Shown: positions 1 to 11,404 of the stretch, piece by piece | Numbering within the stretch: position 1 is the first letter of the stretch | How the letters are laid out: every line of letters starts with the position of its first letter | Source: Basidiobolus heterosporus B8920 | Taxonomy: Eukaryota > Basidiobolomycota > Basidiobolomycetes > Basidiobolales > Basidiobolaceae | DNA length: 64,000 nucleotides | Assembly: GCA_000697455.1 (NCBI GenBank) | Contig: JNET01034401.1 | Span: 62,001-126,000, forward strand | Direction: 5' to 3' | Program-made: the position numbers and the translations under genes | The notes under the pieces: model-generated | What the model was told of the DNA's origin: nothing | Seen by the model: the letters and a program-made list of their open reading frames with translations, nothing else | Database searches by the model: none

Positions 1-1380
1 AAATGGAATGCTATTATAATATATGAAAAAGGAGAGACTCAAAAATTTGGTTCAAAATTGGGAGATGTTAGGATTTAAGTCCTCTAAAAACGACTTTTGT
101 AGGAAAGAAGGCTTTTGATTCCTTATATAGAAACGATAAAGAAAATCCCTACGTTATAAGATGACTATTGATGTGGCTACTCCTTTGCTATTTATACCGC
201 TTACTTAAAATAGATTCCCTAATTGTTCACATGGTGTCGATACTAATACTATCAAGAATCATGAAACTCGAAGCCCAATTTCTTTTCTAACAGCACTGGA
301 ATGTTTAGGGCAGACTTATTGCTGTGTTGAGGAGTATCATCAGACCATTCTTGTTTCAAAATAATCCGCGGAAAGCTGGACTGTTTACAACCTCATCAAT
401 CGAGGAAGAATAAATTGGTATAGAAAAAGGTGGCTTATATTATGATATATTATATACTGAGCCATGATCCTTTTTGCAAGATTACTATTTGCCGTGCATC
501 TGACTGATACAAGCTTCCTATGTTAGACAGGACATAGATCTACAGAACATAATATCATCCCTTAGCTCGAGGTTCAATTCCAACGCCATTCACCTTTTCA
601 CAGATCTAGGATACTACCTGAGTTTTGAAATAGTGGGGAAAGTTGTTGAATGTGATATATTTCATTTAGAATTTCTTAGGTTTCATGGTTAAAATGTGCC
701 TGGGTGCATGCGTTCCAATGTATGAAGTAATCTGACTTCAGAAATACTCGCCCTATGCACCTGTGGTTTCTGAATTGTTATCCATCGTCTCTCCCTTTAC
801 CTGAGCCCCGGATTTATCTGTTTCAACATGGCAAGCATGATGTTATTTACATGGCCAAACCAGACTTCTCTTAGTAATACCCTCTTGCTAGTGTGTTTCA
901 ACTAAAAAACACATAGGATGTGGAATTGATATTGATATCATGAGTTTCTCATCAAGGTTATTGTCGTGTCTTGAATTGAATGGTGCAGTCATCTTTGTTC
1001 TATCAATTTTCCCTAGGAGTCCTTGATATATTTTGGAACAAAACATTGCTAGGTAGGATAGCATTGATTTGTTGTACAATATTGTAAACAAATACCCAAT
1101 CGACAACTTGCTTGACTGATGACCTCGTTTCATCGAATTATTATCCTCTTCATCTCTAAGTGCTTTAAACCAAAAAATTAAAGGATTTATTTATTTTGGC
1201 AGCTAAGCCTTTCAGCATTAGATAGAGTAGTTCATCTATTCTAGACTTGTTGGATTCACCATTCAATTAAAAGCTATTCAACTGTGGTAAACTATTATTC
1301 AGCGCTTAAAAAACATGTCACATTAGCGTATTAGAGTTTGATAGATTTTGCATACTAATTACCAGAATAGTCCACCGGAA
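1..1380. other. gene-free flank
   Basis: I see no convincing gene in this stretch. Open frames are short, sit on both strands without a recognisable domain, and stops are frequent in all frames. No long repeat or RNA gene stands out by eye. Confidence 0.5.
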
Positions 1381-4088
1381 TTCAATCCAAATTCATGATG
1401 CCTCCCGGAAATTCTGGAATTTACCCCGTCGCTTATTCCTCATATCACAATTGGCTGTGGTACAAGGTATAAAGTCAGTATATAGTCATACAAGTAGCTA
1501 TCCCACCACTTCCGACCCAAATAATTTCCTACTGTATGGTAGGAATCATAAGGCCCTCCATTTGCGCGGAAATGTCGCATATCAACATATAGCGCAATCG
1601 CTGACGAGTATCCTCCAGGGTTGACTATTTTCGAATCTTCTGACCACAATCCCGATGTTCGTTTTGGGTTTGACGAAATTCGTCTTCCCTCATATATGGA
1701 TTTTGGAGATTGCTCTTTATTGAGTTACGCTCTGACACCTTCTTGGGGACTTCCTGGTGACCAGTTTGCCCTCTTTCCTGATGGTCAGTTAAGATTTGTA
1801 GGATCTATCATTGAAGAAGCAGTCACGCACACTTACGCTTTGATAAAATTTGGTGGAATCAACTATCGCAACAAACCTAGGCTAAGTGCTAATTCGCTGC
1901 GAAATATTTCTATTAAAAAAACCGGTCTGTTCAATACCTACCCTTATGGATGAAATTATTTCGTTCCTCTCAAGAATTGTGAAATTTTCACCGAAAGATA
2001 GCAAAGGAATAAAGCAGTTGTAAGAAAAATTCCATCGTTTCAAGACCCATCCGGATTAACGGATTACCCAGAGCAACAATCGGGAGAGAATGGATCACAT
2101 AGAGATCGTACAATTGTTCATGCAAGAGCGTACCTGGATGGATAATCTCAATGAGCAAGTAAATGGGTTGACTGCAGGCTTGAAAACTGCTTTGATGCCT
2201 ATTTCGAAGTGATTAAAACGATAGAAGGCCTACTCGAGCGATTGGACCAAGTAAATAATACCTTAGATAAGATAGCTAAAAAAGACGCGTCTCCAATGAA
2301 TAATCGCCAGCCAGTTGGTGATGCTTTCATCATAATTAACGTTCTTTCTGATTTAAAAGATCTTAAAAGTGAACTAAGATATTTGACATCTTAATAGTTA
2401 AGTATACTTAAAAAGCTCAAACACGCGCCGAACGATGATGGATATTAAAGAGTGGTAGAGCAAATGAACCGATCTCAGCAGCAGGTAGAATACTTAACTT
2501 GTGGAGAAGCTAAGGATTTCGATGTTCAAATTCTACGAATTATCTGAGGGAACTCGTTCACGATATTGATATCATCAATCTCAAGTCAATAACTAAAGGC
2601 CTTAACAATCGGCAACTGGAGCTAGTTAAGTCTTTTGAAGCAAGCAGCAAAGGTAGGGGGTTATCAGAAGCTCGCTGGATAGAGTTGAATATCAATTTCG
2701 AAATGCTTGGTAGAATAGAAAACAAGCCATTTCTAAGATGCACTCTCACATCACCGAAAGCAGTACCAAAATCAATTAGCTGGCTGGCGAACAAGTGAGA
2801 CTGCGCGGTTCAGGGCCACATTTGGATGGATATTCTGGAGGCGAATCGGATACGGTTTCTAGATTTGGTCAGTTACGGAAGACTGTTGAACCAGATACCA
2901 GAAGATCAGCGCGCATTACTCAAAAGATTAAGGATATCGATGAGTTGGTTAGAAAGGTTTTAAACAACCAATTTAAACTCGCTTAGATACCCGATTATTA
3001 AAATCACGTGGATAGTAAAGGCCGCAACCTGCAGCCTGTGGTTAGCAACCTACAAAAGCTTCAGGAAGAGGTTGGATATTTGATTGAGCAACAGAAGCTT
3101 AAGCAACCATCAATTGGGCGCACCCTCCCTCCGAATATCGCAGAGAGCGTCAATGATATCAATACGAATTTAAGCGGCTTAAACAGTAGTATTCGAAGCT
3201 TGTTTGAAAAGCGAACTGACCTAATCAAAGAATCAAACAGCAAACTAAAACCAGATCATAAAGACGAAATTGATAAGATCAATCAAAGATTGAAAAGGTC
3301 AGCATCGTAATACGTCTCTAGTCAATCAGCAATCGCATATCCTCAAGAATGAAGAAGCTCTTAAGGTCATGATAATGCTATTTTGGGCCGTGAAATCCAA
3401 GCTCTGTCGCACTAGTAGTCAAACGATAATAATCAATTGAACATCCAACTGAATGAAATCAGTAAAATGCTTGGACGTGTTACCACGCGAAATTCATATA
3501 AGTTGAGCCGTTTAGAAACTACTATGAGCCATGTGCTTAGAAAGCTAGACGAAAGTGAGAACATTCACCTTTCGTGTGAGAAAATTGCAGAGTTAAAGCT
3601 TGTTAGAAAACATCGTTCTGGTCTAGATCAATCCGCAAAGAGACTGAGGTTAAGATGAAAATCTGATTTATTATCAAGAACTAGTTTACGTGGATCAGTC
3701 GTTAAGCGAGTACGGAAGAGCCATCATTTACATTGATGGGTCTATAGGTGTCTCCTACTTCAACTCTCCCAGCTATGATGTTAGTACTAGTACTGGTGAT
3801 AACGGACTAGTGAAAGACAATATTGATAGATACTTGGTTGATGATGGTTTGATTACTTTCGAACCTTATCCGATTATTATGCAAGACACCCGCAGGTATT
3901 TTGGAAGGCTATTAATGGACACTTATGGGCCACCGGTGGCCTTAATGGGACCTTCTCTGAACCCCAGAATCCCCGATGATTATCACTCGCTCTATCAAAG
4001 TTATGGATATAACCAAGGATATTGGCATCCTGAAAGCAGTCAATTTGATAATATCTTGGAGGCCATACGAACGCAGCGTGACACTTAG
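1381..4088 (+). pseudogene. broken coding region, coiled-coil rich, family unknown
   Basis: A run of plus-strand open pieces lies close together here, none starting at a good ATG and none complete, so the locus looks like a decayed gene with several breaks. The first part (about 1.5-1.95 kb) is rich in Pro, Gly and aromatic residues. The middle (about 2.1-3.65 kb) is a series of heptad-like helical segments rich in Leu, Ile, Lys, Asp and Asn, suggesting a long coiled-coil rod. The last part (3.69-4.09 kb) is again Tyr, Pro and Gly rich. I do not recognise the family. It may be a dead host gene, or a fossil of a mobile or virus-like element with a fibre-like protein. The long open pieces suggest that decay is fairly recent. 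Confidence 0.45.
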
Positions 4089-4529
4089 ATTAACTCAAAA
4101 TATAATAAGCACTGCTGTTCAAATCTCTTGCCGCTAGCGTACTTGGAAGCACTGAATGGTCCAGTTCCAGCTATTCATTTAATCTCGTTGATAAAATGGG
4201 AATATTCTCAAATAAGTATTTCTTGTAAGGTATTTGAGGTGGACTGAGTTCTCCTAAATCAGTGCCTGATTGGGGTATTATCTCGTTACCGAGACAACCC
4301 CTCGGCTAAAACTAGAGAGCTGTGGGAAATAACTGCACGATGTTCAGCTTTTTTGTTACTGTAAGGATCTGATCATTTAGTCCAAATGATTTGCCAATTA
4401 ATAATAGAATCAGAAAACCACTTGAGTTCCTTATTTGTGCATCAACCATGTGCTGGTCATTACCCTACCTTCAATACATAAGGAGTTTAACGAACGGTTA
4501 CAACCTTACTTCTCATTCCTGCTTTCTCT
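4089..4529. other. intergenic, upstream of the enoyl-CoA isomerase
   Basis: No gene is visible. The stretch separates the broken locus from the isomerase start and should hold the isomerase promoter. I see no clear motif. Confidence 0.4.
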
Positions 4530-5502
4530 ATGATAAGATTCACTTTAGGACGTACATTGAGACAAGGCAATAGAATCCAGGGATATTTACCTTATGGATC
4601 CATTCGCTTCACGCATACTCCCTCCGTAGGCAGTTCTTGCAGTAATGATATAGTCACCGTAGAGCCTATGCCTGAACCAAACACTACTATCGTTCACCTT
4701 CACCGCGCTCCTGCGAATGCGTTTAATCATGAGTTGGTGCGGACCTTGACTGACATTTTCAAGCGGATCGAAGAGGACAAGAGAATAAGAACAGTAATTT
4801 TTGCCTCAAAAATTCCTCGTTTCTTTTCTGCTGGCGTCGACTTGGAAGATTTTAAGCGTTCCGGTGAATCATGGTTGGATTTTTGGAAGGATTTACGCGA
4901 AATGTTTATTACAATCTATGAGTCAAGATTGAATACGATTGCTGCTGTAAATGGATTCGCTGTAGGTCTTGGGTGTGCTCTGACCTTAGGTAATAGATAG
5001 GTTTTATTTATTTGTCTTCTTGTTCTAACTTTATTGTTGATTAGCTTGTCAAGATCGTTACATGCTAAAGGGGAAAGGTGCGATTGGTATCAATCCCGTC
5101 AACATTGGTATTCCAGTACCCATATGGCTAGTTCAGCGTTACGTGGAGGTGCTTGGTCATAGAACAAGTGAGAAGATGTTAACCAATGGCGTCTCTTTGA
5201 AAGCTCCGGAAGCCAAAAAGATTGGCTTAGTTGATGAAATATTTGACGATCCTGATCAATTGATCGAAGCTTGTAAGGCACTTGCCCGGGAAAAACATAA
5301 GGTCAACGAAACAGCACAAGTAGAAACAGCCAGACTTCTGCGGGAACCTTTCTTAAAAACGTTTTATTCAGAAGCAGAAAATGACATAAAACGAATGGCC
5401 CATTTCATTGGTCGTCCTGAAATGAAGGATATCATTGAAGGTATGCAAGCGCAGATTGAAGCCAAGAAGGCTAAGGCAGGAGGTTCATTCGCGTCAATTT
5501 AA
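4530..5502 (+). CDS. ECI1: mitochondrial enoyl-CoA delta isomerase (ECI1-like)
   Basis: Crotonase-fold enzyme of about 305 residues that should shift 3-enoyl-CoA double bonds to 2-trans-enoyl-CoA during beta-oxidation of unsaturated fatty acids. The N-terminus has many Arg, Thr and Ser and no acidic residues (starts MIRFTLGRTLRQ), as in a mitochondrial presequence. The crotonase core follows, with the oxyanion-hole segments FFSAGVDLEDF and AVNGFAVGLGCAL. One intron at 4990-5044 splits an Ala codon and rejoins LTL to ACQDRYM, matching the LCCDYRVM stretch of animal ECI1. The order of motifs and length fit ECI1 better than the peroxisomal ECI2 or dienoyl-CoA isomerases, though isomerase and hydratase subfamilies are hard to part by eye. 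Confidence 0.85.
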
Positions 5503-6099
5503 AATAGAAGTCCCTTTTCCTCTCACTTATGCTATCATTTGAATAATGTTAATATAAACTATACTATCAGCTCAACGGCTATATGCGTTATTATGATATA
5601 ACTTGTAAGCTAGAATTACTCTTTCTCGATGTTCACAGACATACACTGCTACATAGAGTAAATCAAAAGGAATATAGGGCAGCGCCCAAAAATAGATGAC
5701 GGGATTTGCATTATTGAATATAATTTGAAATACATAACGAATATGTATTGGGGGAGTTGCTGTTATTTCTGAATATTCAATAGAGATGAAGAGTTCTGGA
5801 CAGGCAGCCTCATCATGTGCATCAGAAAAGCCTCGTACAATAGCTATAGTCATTGCGTTTACTAATGTACATGATCACCTCAACGAAAAGGCAGTGCTTT
5901 TTTATACAAACCTAGGACCACAATCATCTAGAACGGAAATATTTGGAAATGTTTGTTTATGTGAAGCCCTGATTGAGTTCAGGGATTCTCACGATGAAAA
6001 GAAAAGAACAACTATTGACATCAGTTACATAGGATCTCATACAAGATTTCACTAGTGAAGGTGTGTATATGAAAAGATTGAAGTAAGGTGAGCAATTGC
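5503..6099. other. intergenic between convergent genes
   Basis: This lies between the 3' ends of the isomerase (+) and the kinase (-). Short open frames occur on both strands around 5.57-6.05 kb, but neither resembles a known family and they overlap each other, so I call nothing. Confidence 0.4.
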
Positions 6100-7388
6100 T
6101 TAAAAATCGATGAATAAGTGCTTGTAATGGTCTTCGGTTACTAAACCATAGACCTCTAAGGATTCTTGATACATATCAAAATTGCTGGTGTCACCATCGC
6201 TGGACACAATAGGAATGATGGGCGGTTGAACCTCTAATCGAGATAGCTTATCCCAATTAATATCTGCAAACCAAGGATGTTGCTTGATATCCCAGACACC
6301 GTTCTTCAAGTTACCAAAACGTTTGGTTAAATCTGCAGTAGTCAGTCTCTTGATTAGATCCCGAGCGGTAGGGTCGATGTGAGGTGGCCATCTGATTTTT
6401 CCTGCAAGGATCTTTTCATAAAGCTTGAAATGATCATCATCATAGAATGGCGGATAACCAGCGAGTAGCTCAAAGATAAGAATCCCGAGTGAGTACCAAT
6501 CTATGGCTTTACCGTAGCCTTTGGACTGAATGATCTCGGGAGCTAGATAATCTGGGGTGCCACACAAGGTCCATGTAATATCAGGTACATGCTTGGCAAA
6601 TCCAAAATCAGTCAACTTGATATGACCTTGTGCGTTGATTAAAATATTCTCGGGCTTCAGGTCACGATATATGGTGTCGATTGAGTGAAGATATTCAAAT
6701 GTCAATACTACTTCAGCAGCGTAAAACTTGGCCACATGTGCAGGGAACCTCTGCATGATTGTATTGCCTGGTTAATTTTACTAGCGTATATGTATGAAGA
6801 ATGCCTTCTACTAACCTGAAATTTCCTGATATAGCTGAAAAGTTCTCCGCCAGGAACGTATTCCATGATCATGTAAAGGTTAGCAGTATCTTGAAAAGTG
6901 CCAAGCATGTTAACAAGAAAAGGATGGTGACAGGCTTGAAGAATGCTACGTTCGTTGTTGACATGCTCAATTTGCTTTAACCTAACTACTTCAGTCTTCT
7001 TCAGCACCTTCATAGCGTAATATCTGTTATTTGCCTTTAATTGGACAAGGTGTACACGGCCAAAGGAGCCAGTACCTATAGTACGCAGAATAACAAAGTC
7101 AGCCAAACAAAGTTTCGGCTTGTTAACTGCGAGCGCAGGAACAGTGCTTGAGTAGTTCTGCGTATATGGAGTATTACAGGTGGGTTGGGTCACCGATGAT
7201 GAGTTGACAAACCGATCCTGTGCATGAAATTGTTGATTTGACTGCTGTTGTTGTTGTTGATACACATCTTGATTGGAAAACATTTGCTGATTTCCTGGCT
7301 GAGATCTATCAGGCGTTGGTGACTTTGAAAAAGGATTCTGGTTTTTATAGCTTGATTTGTCAAGTAGCTTATTTAAGAAGTTTGTCAT
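6100..7388 (-). CDS. TPK: cAMP-dependent protein kinase catalytic subunit
   Basis: AGC-family Ser/Thr kinase of about 407 residues, the PKA catalytic subunit that is released from the regulatory subunit by cAMP. Two exons (6816-7388 and 6100-6750) with a phase-0 intron of 65 bases; joining them restores [17 protein letters not shown], the PKA hinge region. The first 95 residues are low-complexity with a polyQ tract, as in fungal Tpk proteins. Then come the glycine loop GTGSFGRV (G105 on), the ATP lysine in AMKVLKK (K127), the catalytic loop YRDLKPEN (D221), DFG (D239) and the activation loop WTLCGTP, with T252 matching mammalian T197. The protein ends in LFIDF, the FxxF hydrophobic tail typical of PKA. 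All catalytic residues are present. Confidence 0.95.
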
Positions 7389-8276
7389 GTTTGGACAAAA
7401 GCGATTGAATTTCCAAAGGAACTATCGCCACGCGTCAGTAGAAATTGAAAAGAAGTAAGCAACTTCAGGAAGGCGTAGATCGAAACCAACGAGAAGCAAA
7501 AATAGTGACCAGATATTTGAACAGGGAAAGTGAACTTGAATTGAGACTGTTTCTTTCTTATTCTCACTCACTTTCTCGTACTTGTTTACGCAATCATTCT
7601 ATTAATTACTGAGTTTTCATCACACACTCGGGAGTATTGAAATTCCAGTTTACTGATTGGAGTAATCGCAAATAAACATATATATATGTGCACTGAATTC
7701 CTTCTCCATTGTAGTTCAAACTCAACGTTCCTGATCTATACCATGGCTTAGAATATCTGATGCACGCGTCAATAAACAGCCACCAGTTATATTGCTTTGG
7801 TAATACTTACGCCAATATAGGCCCGATTTTGACCTTTCGGCAATTATTTGGAAATGGATATTATGGACTTTTAGCGGCAATTAGGAACAATCAGGAAATA
7901 GTGGGAAATACTTTTATCATTTAAATCATTGCCGACCTTAAAACATCGACTTGGGTGAACATCGATGGAACTAATTAGTTTCAGGAATCAGCAAATCAAC
8001 GATCCGATGGGATGAGCGTGTACATTGAACAAGAGGCATTCAAGGTTGGCAATATGCTTGATTGTACGCCAAATATGCTCAGTTATGTATTCACCCATGT
8101 ACTCGATTATTCTGCTGGTTTAGTTAGATCAGAAGCTTGGACCATGCTTGCTGGTTTTTTTTGCTAAAACTATACCAATGGTGATATGCATCATAGAAAA
8201 TCAAGAAAATATCTCTTGAACACTCAAATATTTCAATTGTTGCCTCAACATTCGAGGTGAGGTGTATTGTAGTAAC
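7389..8276. other. divergent intergenic region
   Basis: Upstream region shared by the PKA gene (-) and the small acidic protein gene (+). It is AT-rich. I see no coding sequence and no motif I can defend. Confidence 0.4.
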
Positions 8277-8883
8277 ATGGAGGATCGGGTCAAACAATTC
8301 CATGTGGATGCACAACAGGCTGGAAATATAGCCTTAAATAAGGCTTTAAAAGGAATGAACACTTTGCGTAAATTTATTTTTAAAAACCAGGTTGGTGTTG
8401 GTGTTCATTATTTGCTTCTTTATGAGCGAGATTCATTACTTTTACGCACGAAGAAACTTATCATTCTTTGGTATTTTTTGAATCAAGGAATACAGATTCT
8501 CAGATAAAGAGAAAAATAAGTTATTTGGCGCGATAGAAGCATACTTTCACGCATTTGACCGAAGGTTAGTATTTAAACTAAAACTAATTTGTCTTGGTAC
8601 GATTACTCTTAGTTAAACCTAACTCCATATCAATTGTGTCTATAGTGAAACCAATCAAGAAACAGCCTTTCCTTTGATTGAGGATTCGTTAAAGGTGTCA
8701 ATTTTTACAACGAAACAAAAGAGCACCATGTTAAAGTGGTACGAGGAGATCGTTGCAAAACAAAACGGAGACACAAAAGCAGAATCAAGAACTGAAAGCT
8801 CACCCAAAAAGAAAAACCCATACTACGACGATGAATATGACTGGGATGAATGGGAAAAACAACTTGATGAGGATGAAAGTTAA
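8277..8883 (+). CDS. small acidic-tailed protein, unknown
   Basis: Three exons (8277-8390, 8488-8564, 8646-8883) join in frame to about 142 residues. Both introns have canonical borders and the joins are phase-consistent, which supports a real gene. The start is the first ATG of exon 1 and gives MEDRVKQFHVDAQQAG. The first 90 residues look helical and charged, ending in a segment KQKSTMLKWYEEIV. A basic Ser/Lys linker follows, and the C-terminus is strongly acidic with aromatic residues (YYDDEYDWDEWEKQLDED). I do not recognise the family. The Trp-in-acid tail is loosely like the acidic motifs that bind Arp2/3, but nothing else in the protein supports that role. Confidence 0.55.
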
Positions 8884-9419
8884 TAACTTGAACTGTTTGC
8901 CCCCTAACCTAATCACAACGCCAATTAAGTACCAACAATAGGCTATTCAGCTGTCCGTTATTGATGTTGCTATAATAAACTTAGCAAGCTTCATTGATCT
9001 ATTGCTCGGTACAATTCATAGATTGTTCACCAAGTGCATTCAAAAACCAAGATCAATTTTGCAGTCAATGTCATATTTACCTACAACAGGTCATTAATTT
9101 CAACACTCATAGTTGGTCCATTAAATAACACAATGTTTGTCAAACTCCTAAATTCTCTTTGATTTCTATGAGACTGTTGCACAAGCCTGATAGTTGTTGA
9201 GCTTTAAAATTATGCAACAATATTGGATTTTCGAAATTTACATGTATCTAATAAGCATTATTAGCTATGTCTTTTGTATTCTCCTCTACTTACGTTTGTG
9301 ATATTTCTTTCGGGCAACTCTGGACATTCATCGTTCTACCTTGAGACAAGTTACGCAAAACCAAAAATTGAAGAGTATCATAAACACGAAAGAGTTAACA
9401 AGCTTTTGAGAAAGGGAAA
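8884..9419. other. intergenic
   Basis: No gene is seen. An open frame overlapping the next gene from about 9274 lacks an ATG start and is out of frame with the gene, so I treat it as chance. Confidence 0.4.
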
Positions 9420-10507
9420 ATGCTCACTGGGTCTGAAATCACAGATGAAAACTTCTCACCTCCCTATTTTATGGGAAGCGAACTAGAGACAGCTTGGCTA
9501 AAAGAGGTACAAGAAGTCCAAGAGAAACGTTCAACAATCGTCGAGTATTTTAAGCCACCTAATTTTTATGTTAGGAAGGCTGATACTACTTTTTACCTTG
9601 GTAAGCGTATTTTTGTTTGTTTTTCTTTTTCAAAACCGTTTTTTATGTTTCTGTAATACGCTTTTCTAGGTACGAACAAGAATACACTGAAACGATACAT
9701 CCTTATCTCTTATCCCATATATCGAACTATCAAAAACGAACTCGAAAGCCAACTTCATATTTCCTTACCTGAAATACAGACACAAAACGTGTATCAAGAG
9801 ATTCAAGAAACGCAATTCGATAGCAATACGACATATTTTAAAGTAGTCAAAATGCTAGGACGTCGCAACAAAAAGTCCAAAAAGAAAGTGAAAGCACTAC
9901 AAGGACAAAAGCTACTGGAGAATGCCAAGTTACTTCTGGTCGAAAACAAACACATGTTTTTCACAATCGATGTTGAAACATATGAGCGAGATCACTCCTT
10001 TATCATTGAAGTTGGTTGGTCAATGTACCACTCTAAGCGCGGATTATTTAAAGATAGGCACTTCGTTGTGCAAGAAAACCTACATCTACGGAATGGTCGT
10101 TATCATCCTGACAACAAGGAGAAGTTTCTTTTCGGGGAATCAGAACTAGGCACCCTGGATGATGTTATAAACTGCCTTGAGCAAGATTTGTCTACTGGCC
10201 CACCGAAAGTTCTTATAGGCCACGATCTTAAATCAGTTCTTGAAGCTACACAAATTGTAAATCTCAATCTGGAATGTGTCGACGAAACGCTGGATACATC
10301 AGACTTGCACACAGTAAATTTTGGAGGGAAAGATAAACCCAGCCTGAGCCGAGTGCTGGATGACCTGGAAATTGATTATTATTGTCTCCATAATGCTGGT
10401 AATTAATCTTGACATAGTTACTTTCCAACTAACACCACTGACTCGTAGATTTTTCAGGAAACGATGCGCATTACATCATGGAGGCTTTCCTGAAACTTGT
10501 GAGATAG
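9420..10507 (+). CDS. Gfd2/YDR514C-like DEDDh exonuclease
   Basis: RNase H-like 3'-5' exonuclease of about 319 residues in three exons (9420-9600, 9670-10398, 10458-10507). All splice joins keep frame. The family includes yeast Gfd2 and YDR514C, fungal proteins with ties to mRNA export or mitochondria whose substrates are poorly known. A DEDDh set is visible: FTIDVETYERDH (Asp-x-Glu), then VLIGHDLKSVL (second Asp) and, across the last intron, HNAGNDAHYIM with His-x4-Asp. The N-terminal 120 residues carry a Lys-rich patch (RRNKKSKKKVK) that could bind nucleic acid. The last exon is tiny but carries the final catalytic Asp, so it is probably correct. Convergent with the sterol isomerase gene, 192 bases away. 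Confidence 0.8.
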
Positions 10508-10699
10508 GGACTCTCTTTCTATCCCATATTTCCTTGGTTGCTTCGGCATTTCATTACTTCATCTCTCGCACGCATACACTTTACATTCATTATTTATTAT
10601 TTCTCTCGCTAACCAGTATCTCGGTGGTTAACTATTAATTGAATTCGAGGATAATAAAAGGCGAGAAAGGGCGAATGGCTCTCCATAACAGAGTCTTTC

Positions 10700-11404
10700 T
10701 TACTCGGATTTTATGGGATGATATTGAGATATAACTTTGTGCAAGAACTGGTATGATTGAATCAGTAAAAGTAGCGGAACCACTACCCACAGGCCATTAA
10801 AAAGTGTCAAATACACCCACAGGTACATGGGATTTTCGGTTACCAGTGATGGGGATCCTGTGAGCCATTCTGGAGCAAACGTCATCCAATCGCCATATAA
10901 CTCAGCAGTGCATAGTAAAATTTGTAAGAAGTGTCTACTGGGCAAGTCTTTAACCAAAGCATACAAAACTGCAAAGCTTAAAAACCCGGCTCCCATCACA
11001 GTGATTATTTCAATACTAACAACTGTCGGATCTGAGTATAGCCAGCGGGTATCTGCCTTTCCGTATTCCTTCCATATGCTAGCCAGAAATCCCGAGCTAC
11101 TTTCCACCTGTCGACCGAACATTGACATGTAAACGAAAGGTCCTTCTAAGAATAGGTGAATTAGGAAGTCAAAACTCAACCATATGAATATTGATCTTTC
11201 TAAAATTGGCTTTTCTTTTACAAAATGCTTCGAGGCCAAAAATGAAATTCCCAGAAGAAGGAGAATAAAGCCCAAAGAGATGAATAAAGACAACATAGGG
11301 CGTATGCTATGTAAACTCGACAAAGGAATCTTCAGAACCTGAGAGGACCAACTAAACGAGCTTACCCCATAGTGGATCTTTTGAAAGTGCCGCCTGATCG
11401 TCAT
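10700..11404 (-). CDS. EBP: EBP-type sterol delta8-delta7 isomerase (EXPERA domain)
   Basis: Multi-pass endoplasmic reticulum protein of about 234 residues, close to human EBP at 230. It should move the sterol B-ring double bond from position 8 to 7. The start is the first ATG in frame (MTIRRHFQK); the frame stays open about 20 codons upstream without another ATG. Key positions of human EBP can be aligned: IHLFLEG (His and Glu), WKEYGKADTRW followed by IEIIT (Glu), and LFNGLWVVVP (Asn and Trp). Four to five hydrophobic segments match the EXPERA fold. No intron is seen. Most fungi use the unrelated ERG2 for this step, so an EBP-type enzyme is of interest, though it could be a paralogue with another lipid substrate. 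Confidence 0.85.
   Translation of the reverse strand: MTIRRHFQKIHYGVSSFSWSSQVLKIPLSSLHSIRPMLSLFISLGFILLLLGISFLASKHFVKEKPILERSIFIWLSFDFLIHLFLEGPFVYMSMFGRQVESSSGFLASIWKEYGKADTRWLYSDPTVVSIEIITVMGAGFLSFAVLYALVKDLPSRHFLQILLCTAELYGDWMTFAPEWLTGSPSLVTENPMYLWVYLTLFNGLWVVVPLLLLIQSYQFLHKVISQYHPIKSE

Noticed and set aside
5572-6055. Overlapping open frames on both strands, about 90 residues each
   Set aside because: They share sequence around a near-palindrome, show no known domain and oppose each other; no splice or promoter support.
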